DNA from: JBBSDP01 sp963754335
Lineage (GTDB): Bacteria > Planctomycetota > Phycisphaerae > Tepidisphaerales > Tepidisphaeraceae
Length of the DNA: 64,000 nt
Direction: 5' to 3'
Assembly (NCBI GenBank): GCA_963754335.1
Contig: CAVWFQ010000004.1
Span: forward strand, 248,001 to 312,000
Position 1 is the stretch's first letter; every line of letters starts with the position of its first letter. The position numbers were made by a program, and so were the translations under genes. The notes under the pieces were generated by a model, which made no database searches, was not told the DNA's origin, and worked only from the letters and a program-made list of their open reading frames with translations. Shown here piece by piece: positions 9,747-18,656 of the stretch.

Positions 9747-11852
9747 TCATTTCTCATAGAACAACGTTGGCCCCGCGAATTCAATCTGCCCCGAGGTCGC
9801 TTCGCGCGTGCCATTGTCGATCAGGAGCAATGTGTCGAGCTTGATGGGAAAATGCACGACGCCGTCGTTAGCGCCGCCCCAGTGGCCGGCATTCCCGGAT
9901 GTCAGGGAAAATCGGACGAAGGCCCAATCGTTTTCGATGAGCGAAGCGGTCGTTCCATCCGGCTGAAACGTTTGCCCCGTCGAATCGGTGAATCGCATTC
10001 GTAACACCGCGTGCCCTGCGGTTCGCCTGATCCACAGACTCATCGCGATCGGCTCCCCGGGGAGTGTTTTCAACGCCTCCGTTCGCGGCGCGAGGCGGAC
10101 GAATTTCCAGCCGGCGTCGAAGCGGTACGAGAGGCAGACGATGGGACCTTGCGACAGGGAGAACGGGTCAAACGGTTTTATCGAAAGCGTTTGCTCCGAG
10201 GCGACTTTCGGATCTCCATCCGGCTGAGCGATCACGGGGAACATGGCCGGATGATCGAGATCCTCGCCAAACGGCAACTCCGCGAAAGTGATGCGCGGCG
10301 TGCGATAAAAGAGTGAGCCGTCGTTGTTCACGAGCCGTAAAGCCAGACTGCGCCGGCCATCGGGCCGTGCGGGGAAGCGGGTCTCGAAGCGCAATACGCC
10401 TCTTCCGCCGTGGTCTTGAACAAACTGCGCGGGAGCCGGCCCGGGAATCACGGGATCGGAATCGATCAGTTCAAAGTGGCCGCTGAACAGCGGCAGCGAG
10501 AGCTGTGTCACGGTGATATGGCATGAATCTCCCTGCGCGGTGATCGCCACCGAAATCGGCGCAGGCTTCCAGGCGGGCGCCGCGAGCAACTTTGCATCAT
10601 CGACACGCGGGCAGGTTAGGTATTGTGGCGAATCGGTCAGATCCAGATGCAACGCGCCATCGTGTGAATTCAACCCGGCGAGTTGCTCGCCGAGATGCGA
10701 AACGCGATTGAAAGAATCGCCGCTGGTGGCAACGCTCACCGCGTGGGCCGGCTTGTCCGCGGTCCACGCCACCAGCACGAGGCGGGAGTTGCTTCCGAAG
10801 AGGAGGAGATAATCGTCGTCGCTGTCGGACGCGATTCGTTTGACGAGGCGCAATCCCTGCAACTGATGCGTAAGCGTTGTTGCGGCCCGATATGCGGGCT
10901 TGGGTTCGTAGGGCGGGTTGTGCCCGGCCTGAAAATGTTCACGCACGGTTCCGAAATGATGTTCCGGCTCGTGCGGGTCGTTGCCGTCTTCACGCCAGTC
11001 GTACCAGATGGAGATGGGGATTGAATTCCCGAGGTTCGTCAGCAGCTCACGCGAGAGATATTTTCCCTGGCGATCGTCATTGAAATGGTCCCAGACGGAA
11101 CTGTATCCCCATTCGCCGCTGAGGATGTGGATCTGCCTGTCGGCGGGGGCGTATTTCGCAATCAGCTCGCGCAGATGTTGATACTCGCTTCCCGCCGATT
11201 CGGGAGTCGATTGCCGGTATGGATGGACCGAGACGGCCGACCAGTCGTTCAGACAACCCGCTTTGAAGCAGGCTTCCAGATAGGGGAAGTCGATCGTTGA
11301 AGTCGCGGGGCCGACGTAGGTCGCGTTGGGATCTGCTTCGTGGATCGCTTTGCCCGTAGCCAGCGCCAGAGCCGCGTAAGCATGCACGTCGGCGTGGGGC
11401 TTCCAGAATCCGCCGTTGGGCTCGTTGTACATTTCCCAGACGATCGACCGGCCTTTGAAATGCGTGACCGCGGCGGCGGCCCATCTAGCGAAGGCCGCGA
11501 TTCCCTCGGGGGAATGCGGAGAGAGGTCATTGTCGAAGAAGCGATTGGAGTAATCGAGAATGAAAATCGGCCGGATTGAATATTCATCCAAAGCGTGCAG
11601 CAGGCGGTCGTATTCAGCGAAATCGTAAGCGCCTTTTTCTCGTTCCGTCGCATTCCAGGCAAAGTCCATGCGGATCCATTTGAAGCCGGCGTCGGCGATC
11701 ATCTTCATTTCGCCGGGTTGCGGGTGAGTGAAGTGAATGTTGACGCCGATTCCGTCGGGAACGGTCAGAGGATCAGCGGGAATTACGGTTTGGGCGTGGA
11801 GCGGAGAGCACAAGAATACACTCAAAACTATGGAAACAAGAAGTCGTGACAT
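9747..11852 (-). CDS. secreted glycoside hydrolase with a TIM-barrel catalytic domain (GH5/GH39-like)
   Basis: A complete 701-residue protein with a signal peptide ending near SPLHAQ (residue 21). The barrel domain spans about residues 30-330. The proposed acid/base is E144 in WEMYNEPNGGFWKP (an NEP motif), and the proposed nucleophile is E247 in ILSGEWGYSS, the Glu-Glu layout of clan A glycosidases. Other barrel strands are GVNIHFTHP, FKWIRMDFAW and AVSVHPYR. Roughly 350 further residues form beta-rich accessory domains. It probably cleaves a plant or microbial polysaccharide outside the cytoplasm; the exact family and substrate cannot be fixed. No sugar transporter or sulfatase is adjacent. 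Confidence 0.85.
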   Translation of the reverse strand: MSRLLVSIVLSVFLCSPLHAQTVIPADPLTVPDGIGVNIHFTHPQPGEMKMIADAGFKWIRMDFAWNATEREKGAYDFAEYDRLLHALDEYSIRPIFILDYSNRFFDNDLSPHSPEGIAAFARWAAAAVTHFKGRSIVWEMYNEPNGGFWKPHADVHAYAALALATGKAIHEADPNATYVGPATSTIDFPYLEACFKAGCLNDWSAVSVHPYRQSTPESAGSEYQHLRELIAKYAPADRQIHILSGEWGYSSVWDHFNDDRQGKYLSRELLTNLGNSIPISIWYDWREDGNDPHEPEHHFGTVREHFQAGHNPPYEPKPAYRAATTLTHQLQGLRLVKRIASDSDDDYLLLFGSNSRLVLVAWTADKPAHAVSVATSGDSFNRVSHLGEQLAGLNSHDGALHLDLTDSPQYLTCPRVDDAKLLAAPAWKPAPISVAITAQGDSCHITVTQLSLPLFSGHFELIDSDPVIPGPAPAQFVQDHGGRGVLRFETRFPARPDGRRSLALRLVNNDGSLFYRTPRITFAELPFGEDLDHPAMFPVIAQPDGDPKVASEQTLSIKPFDPFSLSQGPIVCLSYRFDAGWKFVRLAPRTEALKTLPGEPIAMSLWIRRTAGHAVLRMRFTDSTGQTFQPDGTTASLIENDWAFVRFSLTSGNAGHWGGANDGVVHFPIKLDTLLLIDNGTREATSGQIEFAGPTLFYEK

Positions 11853-12032
11853 GCTCTATGTCTACCGCGAACGAAGCGAATCGTCGCGTCCGACTCGCGG
11901 AACTCCAGTCGTTTAATTCCCTTCGAAGACCCAGAGATTTGCGGCGGTGCGGCGGCTGGAATTGAGGTTGGCCGAAAAGCTGAACGCGCAACATCCGCGA
12001 TTACGCTCCAATCCCTGGGCTTGAACAGTGTT

Positions 12033-13106
12033 TCATTTCTTCGTGGGCTGTGCCGCGGGTGTAACTCCCTCCTGCTCGATGTTTGTGAATGGTTCTCCGA
12101 AGTACGGAAACTCCGCGCGGGTGCGACCGCGGTCCGGCGCGACTCCGTCTCCGAGCGGCATGTTCGTCGCGAGCGTCAACATCACATCCATCGCATCGTC
12201 GCCAAGCGCACGCCCGTTAAATCCGGCATAATCAAATGCCGCGGCGGTGCCGAGCCGATAGGGCAGGGTCGTGGGGCAGAGCAGGTTGGCGATTCGTTTC
12301 CCATACTCGGAGGGATTCACCGCGGAGCCGGCCAAAGCGGACATCTTCTCGGCAAAAGTACCGATCGCGCCGGAAAAGTGGGCCACGTCATCAGATGGCA
12401 CCGAGCGGTTGAACGTCTCCTTCAGGTCCGGAATCGCGGGATCACTGAGGAAAATGTGGGTGATCAGCGGAAAGCACCAGCGCGAAACCTGTACTTGCGG
12501 CGCGTGCCCGACGAGTGAGATGGTCGCCCACGCGTTCACTTTGCCTTCCCCAATCAGGTGGTTGGGAACTTCCAGAACGATGGCGGAGACGTTTCGCCGT
12601 GCGAAAAAATCCTGACGATGCACAAAGGCGCCCGGGTGATACCGTTTCTCCTTGTAGAACGGGGTCAGGAAGTCATGCAGTGCCACGGCGTCGCCGGCGA
12701 AGAGGTCGGGCGCGAGACCGGCAAATGCCCGGATGCCGGCCTTGCTCGATATGGCGGAGGTTTCTCCATCGATCAAAGGTTCCCCCTCCGGGCCGCTCAC
12801 CGCGTCGGCTCCGCTCGCCATGCGCACCTGAAAGTCCTGAATGCGTCGATTGTTGTCGCCAGCGGGGTGAAAGGCTTCGCCGAAGGAAAACTTGAACGAG
12901 AGCTCTTCGCGCGCGTCGCCGTTCAGGTCGAAGCGGAAGGCGTATAGCGCTTCATCCCGAAAAGTATCCGGCGCGGACAATCCCGCGTCGGGGTTGACGG
13001 TCATGGCCATCACGGTCGTTCCGGGCGCTCCGTCGAATAAGTAAAAGTCGCAAAGATTAATCCGGGGATCTTCTTTTGCAGTGGGGGTGTCGAAATGATG
13101 GGACAT
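12033..13106 (-). CDS. DUF4331 family protein
   Basis: A 357-residue protein starting MSHHFDTPTAKEDPRINLCD, followed by FYLFDG and TVMAMTVNPDAG, the opening pattern of DUF4331 proteins. The rest alternates beta segments and loops (YAFRFDLNGD, LPYRLGTAAAFDYAGFNG, FPYFGEPF). No signal peptide is visible at this start. The biochemical function of the family is unknown. The stop codon sits 9 bp from a 16-bp sequence that is also found past the end of the glycoside hydrolase. The gene is divergent from the CDF transporter. Confidence 0.75.
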   Translation of the reverse strand: MSHHFDTPTAKEDPRINLCDFYLFDGAPGTTVMAMTVNPDAGLSAPDTFRDEALYAFRFDLNGDAREELSFKFSFGEAFHPAGDNNRRIQDFQVRMASGADAVSGPEGEPLIDGETSAISSKAGIRAFAGLAPDLFAGDAVALHDFLTPFYKEKRYHPGAFVHRQDFFARRNVSAIVLEVPNHLIGEGKVNAWATISLVGHAPQVQVSRWCFPLITHIFLSDPAIPDLKETFNRSVPSDDVAHFSGAIGTFAEKMSALAGSAVNPSEYGKRIANLLCPTTLPYRLGTAAAFDYAGFNGRALGDDAMDVMLTLATNMPLGDGVAPDRGRTRAEFPYFGEPFTNIEQEGVTPAAQPTKK

Positions 13107-13206
13107 GGGCTCCTCCTAAATTGGCTAAGTGCCATGAACGCTCCGCATTGTATAGATGCCGAAAAGCCGCGACACGATTCTCAGATTTTTCGTATAATTC
13201 ATAGCG

Positions 13207-14144
13207 ATGGCTCACGCCCACTCAGCAACTGGCCCGCGCCTGCTCTGGTCTCTGGGCCTCACGGTTCTTTTCGTGGTGGGGGAGAGCATCGCCGGCAGTC
13301 TTTCGCACAGCCTGGCGCTTTTGTCCGATGCCGGCCACAACCTTGCGGACGTGCTCGCGCTCCTCTTTTCCTGGTACGCGCTGCGGGCGGCGCGATTTCC
13401 CAGTTCGCCGACGCGCACCTTTGGCTACCACCGCGTCGCGATCCTGGCGGCCCTCGCCAACGCGCTTTCGCTCGTACTTATTGCGGGATGGATTCTGACT
13501 GAAGCGATCGCCCGCTTTCGCGAACCCGCACCAGTCCATGGCGGCGTGATGATCGGCGTGGCCACCGTCGCGGTCGTGCTCAACGGGCTGATCGCATACT
13601 GGCTGCACGGTGCGTCAGCAGGGGATCTGAACATCCGCATGCGTATCTCCACATGCTCGGCGACGCGCTTTCCGGCTTCGCGGTCGTCGTCGCCGGCCTG
13701 CTGGTTCTGATCACGCATCAATGGCTCGCTGATCCGATCGTGTCGGTCATCATCGGCCTGCTCATTCTTTACAGCGCCTGGGGCGTGTTGAAGGAATCGG
13801 TTCACGTCCTGCTCGAAGCCGCCCCGGCGGGGTTGGACATGAATGGCGTGGAAAAATGTATTCGGGCCATGCCGAATGTGCTCGACGCGCATGATCTGCA
13901 TGTCTGGACGCTCGGGCCGGGCGCTATCGCCTGCTCATGCCACATCGTGGTCCCCGAGCAGAGCATTCGCGACGGGCAACAGGTTCTTCGCGCCGTCGCC
14001 GCGGAACTCGGGCAGCGATTTCGAATCAATCACACGACGATTCAGATCGAAGTGGAAGGGTGTGAGCCAAACCATATGTACTGCAACATCAAAGCGGGAA
14101 GTGAGCATGCGTGCGGTCATTCCGAGCATGCGCGGCACTCATGA
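13207..14144 (+). CDS. cation diffusion facilitator metal exporter (CzcD-like, one frame break)
   Basis: An inner-membrane divalent-metal/proton antiporter, probably for zinc, cobalt or cadmium. Six hydrophobic segments are visible. The transport-site pairs are in SLALLSDAGHNLADVLALL (helix II, HxxxD) and YLHMLGDALSGF (helix V, HxxxD). The C-terminal cytoplasmic domain has the ferredoxin-like pattern DAHDLHVWTLGPG and IQIEVEG, with a His/Cys-rich tail (CNIKAGSEHACGHSEHARHS) that may bind metal. The frame breaks near 13643 between NIRM and YLHML. Length of about 312 residues is normal for the family. Confidence 0.88.
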
Positions 14145-14227
14145 TGTCGGTTGGCTTCCACGACGATTTTGACGGACGGTTTCAGTCTCGCTACGATTTT
14201 TTTCGACCATAAGGAACAAAATTTTCG

Positions 14228-15316
14228 CTACCCAATCCATGTTTCCTTATCCTTAATGATCGCCTGCGGCGGGAGCGCCGGATTTACCGTCGTGACTCCT
14301 TCGACTTTCTTGACTGCCGTTCCAATTGCCATGAATTCGAGCAGGCTGCCGTGCTCTTTGATATGGATTTTCACGCCGACCACGTCATCAGCGCCGATCG
14401 CATTGGCTTCGTCTTTCACGAGGCCGATGGCGTGCTCGCGGGCATCGTAAATCAATGTGGTCAGGTCACTGATCTCGCCGCGGGTGAAGCTTTTGAGGGC
14501 GGCTTTGAGGCCGCCGACCATTCCGAGGGAATACACTGCGGTTCCGAGGAGGAGCTTGATCGGAAGATATCCCATGTGGACCAGATTCCACATTTCTTCG
14601 TTGGTCAGATCGCTGGAAAAAGGATGCTGCTGGGCCAGTGGCGGAAGGCCGGCATGATTCGAAGCCGTCCCGAGCATCAACATCTCATGAACGCCCTGGA
14701 AATCCATGATGCGTGTTTCGATGCCGACGACGCAGTTGGCGCCGGCGTTGTGCGCTTCAGTCACGATCCGTTCCAGTGCGATGTGGCGTGTGCGGTTGAA
14801 GACGTCGCTGAATTCCTTGATCTCGCCGCGCGCCAGGCTCTTGAGGCTGCCGATGATCCCGCCGGCGGCGCCGATCGAATAGGCGACATTGCCGAAGACA
14901 AACTGAACGGGGACGAAGCCGGCGTCCATCTGGCAGTAGAGTTCCTGGCCATTCGCGCTGGTCGTAAACCGAATGGATTCGGCTTTTCCATCTTCATTGT
15001 GAACACACGAGGCCAGAGAGAGAAATTCCGTGTTATTGTGAAACTTGCGGAGTTCGTTGGTCACCCCGGTGATTCCGATTCCGCCGCGTTGGGAGGCCTC
15101 GGAAACCATTCGCTTGAATGCTTCGATGCGCCCTTCGTGGATGATCTTGGTGACCTGAGAGACTTCTCCGCCGAGGATGTTTCGTCCCGTCGCCGCGAGG
15201 CTGCCGAGAAATCCCATCGAAAAGACGCTGTTGCCGACGACCAGGTCGCCGGGCTTCATTCCCTTGAGGTGCAGGCAATAGATTTCGTTGCCTGAAAGAC
15301 CGGTCATGACTGCCAT
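14228..15316 (-). CDS. protein with three tandem YbjQ-type (UPF0145) domains
   Basis: A complete 362-residue protein made of three repeats of the YbjQ/heavy-metal-binding-like fold. Each repeat has a GN/GTxxYSxG segment (GNSVFSMGFLGS, GNVAYSIGAAGGI, GTAVYSLGMVGG), a helix carrying RxxAxxRM/IV, and a GA-x-x-VVG or GITGV strand ending in EFLS/EMLMLGTA/EFMAIGTAV. Single-domain YbjQ proteins form pentamers; three domains in one chain suggest a different assembly. Function is unknown and metal binding is not shown. It is transcribed away from ilvN on the other strand. Confidence 0.75.
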   Translation of the reverse strand: MAVMTGLSGNEIYCLHLKGMKPGDLVVGNSVFSMGFLGSLAATGRNILGGEVSQVTKIIHEGRIEAFKRMVSEASQRGGIGITGVTNELRKFHNNTEFLSLASCVHNEDGKAESIRFTTSANGQELYCQMDAGFVPVQFVFGNVAYSIGAAGGIIGSLKSLARGEIKEFSDVFNRTRHIALERIVTEAHNAGANCVVGIETRIMDFQGVHEMLMLGTASNHAGLPPLAQQHPFSSDLTNEEMWNLVHMGYLPIKLLLGTAVYSLGMVGGLKAALKSFTRGEISDLTTLIYDAREHAIGLVKDEANAIGADDVVGVKIHIKEHGSLLEFMAIGTAVKKVEGVTTVNPALPPQAIIKDKETWIG

Positions 15317-15424
15317 GGGTTAGCTCCTTGTGTGATTTGCTTTGGCAAGCATAACCGCAACGCTCTCTTTGCGCACGGGCCTCATTCCCCTACACTCTGG
15401 CGCTTGCAAAGCGAGGCTAACCGT

Positions 15425-15993
15425 ATGCGACATGTGATATCGGCGTTGGTGATCAATGAGCCGGGCGTGCTGGCGAACGTGGCGGGGATGTTCGCCGCCC
15501 GGGGCTTCAATATCGATTCGCTCGTGGTCGGGCGGACCGAAAACCCCGACCTGTCCCGGATGACGATCGTTGTCAACGGCGACGATAACACGCTCGACCA
15601 GGTGCGCAAGCAGCTCGCCAAGCTCGTGCCGGTGGCGTCGGTTCGCGATTTCAAGAACACGGCTTACATCGAGCGCGACCTGGCGATGATCACCATCGAG
15701 GTCGGCCCGGAAGGCGCGGGGAAGTGATCGAAATCGCCAATCTCTTCCGCGGTAAGATTGTCGACGTCTCGGAAAACGCTTTAGTCGTCGAACTGGCCGG
15801 AACGGAGCAAAAGGTTGAGGCGTTGGTCGAACTCCTCAGGCCTTACGGAATCCGCGAGCTGGCCCGTACTGGAATCATCGCAATGGCCCGCGGCATGCAA
15901 AACACGCATGACGGCCGGCAGTCCGTCCCTTCCTCAGGAAAGCGAACGCGAAGTCTGGACGCGCCGGCGGCGGCGGCACTCCCGCCGAGTTAG
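15425..15993 (+). CDS. ilvN: acetolactate synthase regulatory (small) subunit, one frame break
   Basis: The regulatory subunit binds valine and activates the catalytic subunit in branched-chain amino acid synthesis. The N-terminal ACT domain is clear (HVISALVINEPGVLANVAG, FAARGFNIDSLVVG, RDLAMITIEV). The second domain follows in another frame (LFRGKIVDVSENALVVEL, VELLRPYGIRELARTG, AMARG). The switch is near 15720, where AAG-TGA overlaps GTG-ATC. The normal protein is continuous, so a lost base is more likely than two genes. The tail after AMARG (about 32 residues) is not conserved. No ilvB or ilvC is adjacent, which is unusual. Confidence 0.87.
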
Positions 15994-16010
15994 GGGCCGT
16001 TTCTAACCTC

Positions 16011-16137
16011 CTCCATGTTGAACGTTGGAAGTTGAACGTTGAAAGTTCAATTGAAGTAACCACATCGTGGATTCGGGAATAAACGTTCAATCCCGCGCGC
16101 GGGACTCAACGCTCAACTTTCAACGGGCCGGGTCGCC
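16011..16137. repeat. GTTGAACGTTGAAAG-type dispersed repeat tract
   Basis: The left side carries GTTGAACGTTGGAAGTTGAA and a second GTTGAACGTTGAAAGTT unit. The right side carries the complementary AACGCTCAACTTTCAACG (to 16125), so the tract can fold on itself. The TGA stop of waaA (16120-16122) lies inside the right arm. Similar degenerate tracts recur in planctomycete genomes. Confidence 0.5.
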
Positions 16138-17658
16138 CTCACGATTCAGTTGATCCAGAATAATCTGCACATGCTTTTCCGTTGCCCCTTGCTGCTGGCG
16201 CACCACTTCCTTCGCGCGAGCGCCGATCGCAACAGCGGCCGAAAGATCGATGAGCAGCGAGTCAATTGCAACCACTAGCTCGTTTGCCTCTACGACGCGG
16301 CTCCGTGACCGATTCGGCGGTCCAAAAAGTTCCCCTCTCTCCCGGTACTCCGGGAGAGGGCCAGGGGTGAGGGTCTTCGACGCGCGATCTGGACGGCCCT
16401 CACCCCGACCCGCTCGCGGGCAGTCGCCAATTCCGCTCGCTTCTCCCGAAGTACTGGGAGAGGGGGAAGAAACTCTGCCGCCGACTTTGCCATGCACCCC
16501 CACGACGCGAATCGCGTCGGCGGCGAGGAAGCAGTTCATTGGCTCTGCAAAGTTTTGGGTAAACGGCCCAACGACCACCGGCTTGCCCAGCGCCGCCGGC
16601 TCGATCATGTCGCTGCCGTGCTGGCGTGGGCCCAGATCGACCAGCGTTCTGCCAACCAGCACGACCGTGGCGAGACTGTAGAATTTTCTGAGCTCGCCAA
16701 AGGTGTCGCCGAGGATCACGGGTCTGTTGGGGTTCGAAGAAGAGGGAGAGGGGGCGGCAACGTGGGAGCGGCGTTTTATCGCGAAGCCGCGAGCGGCAAT
16801 CAACTCGGCGACTTCGTCGAATCGCGGGCGATGACGCGGGACGATCACGAGTCGTAGCGTCGGATGACGATCGATCAGTGCCCGGTAGGCGTCAAGGATC
16901 AGCTCTTCTTCCCCAGGCCCGGTCGATCCGCAAACCCATACGGGTCCATCGGCGGGCGCAATTCCAACATCCGCCGCAAGCTGTTCACTTCCTTCAACCC
17001 GATCGCCCAGATGCGCGCTGTCGAATTTCATCGTCCCGACGACGCTGATCCGATTGGCTGGCGCACCCAGTTTCAGGAAGCGTTCGGCGTATCGCGCTTC
17101 CTGGGCACAGACATACGCGAGATTGCGAAACATTCCGCCCACGAGCGGCCGCACAAGGCGGTATCCCCTGAAACTCGTCTCGGTGATCCGCCCATTGGCG
17201 AGGATCACCGGGATTCGGCGGCGGCGGCATTCGCCGACAAAGTTGGGCCACAGTTCGAGTTCCATCAATACGACAACCGCCGGCTTCGCGCTGTCGAGCA
17301 CGCGGGAGACGGCGTGGCTGAAATCAAGCGGATATCGAATCCGCGTTACGCGCGGGTCATTTCCGTAAAGCTCGCTGCTTCGGTCCCAGCCACTCGCGGT
17401 CGTCGTGCTGACCACAAATCGGATATCGGGCCGGCGCTCAGCAAGCAATCGGAGCAGGCTCGTGGTGGCGTTCAACTCCCCATTGCTGACGGCGTGGATG
17501 AAAACGGCGGGGCGGGAATCGGGCGCAGCAGGCGATCGTCCCATCCGTTCGCGAAAGGCGGCAAGCAATTTGCGACGCGTAGACGGGCGCAAAAGCCACC
17601 ATGGAGCGGCGATCGCAAGCCCCAGCCCATAGGCGACGTCGTAAAAGGTAATCGCCAT
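16120..17658 (-). CDS. waaA: 3-deoxy-D-manno-octulosonic acid (Kdo) transferase with an internal repeat insertion
   Basis: Adds Kdo to lipid A precursors at the inner membrane. Recognisable parts are the N-terminal hydrophobic anchor (GLAIAAPWWLL), FIHAVSNGELNATT, FVVSTTTASGWDR, VLMELELWPNF, ANGRITETSFRGY, VGTMKFDSAH, VCGSTGPGEEELI, the GDTFGEL loop and a GKPVVVGPFTQNF sugar-nucleotide site. Residues of about 390-450 (16311-16490) are not part of the family. They are the translation of a dispersed repeat (SPSPSTSGEASG, then TLTPGPLPEYRERG) sitting in frame between LAADAIRVV and ANELVVAIDSLL. Without it the length is near 450, as expected. M at 17658 is chosen; upstream in-frame ATGs come from a 7-bp tandem repeat. 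This gene implies lipopolysaccharide-type lipid A. Confidence 0.88.
   Translation of the reverse strand: MAITFYDVAYGLGLAIAAPWWLLRPSTRRKLLAAFRERMGRSPAAPDSRPAVFIHAVSNGELNATTSLLRLLAERRPDIRFVVSTTTASGWDRSSELYGNDPRVTRIRYPLDFSHAVSRVLDSAKPAVVVLMELELWPNFVGECRRRRIPVILANGRITETSFRGYRLVRPLVGGMFRNLAYVCAQEARYAERFLKLGAPANRISVVGTMKFDSAHLGDRVEGSEQLAADVGIAPADGPVWVCGSTGPGEEELILDAYRALIDRHPTLRLVIVPRHRPRFDEVAELIAARGFAIKRRSHVAAPSPSSSNPNRPVILGDTFGELRKFYSLATVVLVGRTLVDLGPRQHGSDMIEPAALGKPVVVGPFTQNFAEPMNCFLAADAIRVVGVHGKVGGRVSSPSPSTSGEASGIGDCPRAGRGEGRPDRASKTLTPGPLPEYRERGELFGPPNRSRSRVVEANELVVAIDSLLIDLSAAVAIGARAKEVVRQQQGATEKHVQIILDQLNREGDPAR
16304..16490. repeat. Modular hairpin repeat, copy R2 (type-B core), inside waaA
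   Basis: The left end is GTGACCGATTCGGCGG, then a hairpin CTCTCCCGG-TACT-CCGGGAGAG (16336-16359). The core pairs GGGGTGAGGGTC with GCCCTCACCCC, and the right end is GTACTGGGAGAGGGGG (16451-16466), then CTGCCGCCG. It matches copy R3 at 48232-48398 apart from about 31 extra bases before the right end. It has no stop in the waaA frame. Confidence 0.8.
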
Positions 17659-17669
17659 GAGGAACAAAG

Positions 17670-17702
<33 letters not shown>

Positions 17703-17730
17703 GAAGGAAAGATGCGACCCGAAGGTCACG

Positions 17731-18327
17731 CTACGAGCCCCTATACAGCTTCTGATCCTGGATGTATCGGCAGACCGACGGCGTCGTGAGAAAGTCGATG
17801 CTTTGACCCGCCGCCACGCGCCGGCGAATAGCGGTGGCGCTGATTTCGATCTGAGGCACCGTCAGAAGGTTGCCTTTTAGATGCTGTAACGCGGCTGGCA
17901 GTGTATCCCAATGGATGACCGCGCCTGGACGAGCCATCACCATGAATTGCACTGATTTCGGCAACTGGTCAAATTCGTGCCACGTGGGCAATTGCGGAAC
18001 CGTGTCCGATCCGATCAGCCAACTCACGTGGCTGAGTTGATGTCGAACGGCCAGTACCTGGGCGGTATCGAACGTATAGCTCGGCCGATTGCGTTGAAGT
18101 TCCAGTTCATCCACCTCGAAGAGACCAGAGCCGGACGCTGCCAATCGGCACATCGCTAATCTGTCATCGGCTGCCGCCAAATCGGCAGATTTCGGCTTGT
18201 GTGGCGGCCGGGCGCTGGGAACGAGAACCACCCGTTCAAATCCGCCCGCTTCGGCCGCCGCCCGGGCGCATATCAAGTGCCCGTAATGAATAGGGTTAAA
18301 GCTTCCGCCGAACCAAAGACGACGCAT
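17731..18327 (-). CDS. nadD: nicotinate-nucleotide adenylyltransferase
   Basis: Forms nicotinic acid adenine dinucleotide from nicotinate mononucleotide and ATP. The 198-residue protein opens with the nucleotidyltransferase motif FGGSFNPIHYGHL (residues 6-18, HxGH-type), then VPSARPPHKP. It has the YTFDTAQVL segment, WLIGSDTVPQLPTW, and the C-terminal ISATAIRRRVAAGQSI motif. The length and motifs are complete. It is upstream of waaA on the same strand with a 72-bp gap that contains the 7-bp tandem repeats. Confidence 0.95.
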   Translation of the reverse strand: MRRLWFGGSFNPIHYGHLICARAAAEAGGFERVVLVPSARPPHKPKSADLAAADDRLAMCRLAASGSGLFEVDELELQRNRPSYTFDTAQVLAVRHQLSHVSWLIGSDTVPQLPTWHEFDQLPKSVQFMVMARPGAVIHWDTLPAALQHLKGNLLTVPQIEISATAIRRRVAAGQSIDFLTTPSVCRYIQDQKLYRGS

Positions 18328-18656
18328 CGATTCGCTCCAGCCATACAGACAGACGGCAATGTCACCTATGGTACCGATCTTGCTAGAAATTTCTCAACCG
18401 CGTCCGCGCTCAGGAATGCAGGGCTTTGAAAGATTGCTCCGATGCTCAATGCACAGGGATGGGACCTGCAAAAAGTGTCCACCGATGCACATGCCATTGG
18501 CTTTTTTTGAAACTTTATAAGTCGCCGTGCGCATCATTACTTATACCATGAACAGCCGTCGGTCGCTGACGTATAAATGGAAGAATACGCAGCTTGTGTA
18601 GAATATCCGGAGCCGCCCAGAGGTTCTTGGATCAGAAAGAAAGTGAGGCCGGTACC
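18328..18656. other. Intergenic region between divergent nadD and the sigma factor gene
   Basis: It holds the promoters of both genes. A TTTTTTTGAAACTTTATAAG stretch near 18507-18526 is the most AT-rich part and could contain a -10-like TATAAG, but no well-spaced -35 is evident. GTGAGG about 8 bases before ATG 18657 is a plausible ribosome binding site. No RNA gene is recognised. Confidence 0.4.

Noticed and set aside
14351..15295. A 314-codon open frame antisense to the triple-YbjQ gene
   Set aside because: High-GC shadow of a conserved coding strand with no recognisable motif.
15724..15993. A separate small gene downstream of ilvN
   Set aside because: It is the second domain of the acetolactate synthase small subunit, displaced by a frame break.
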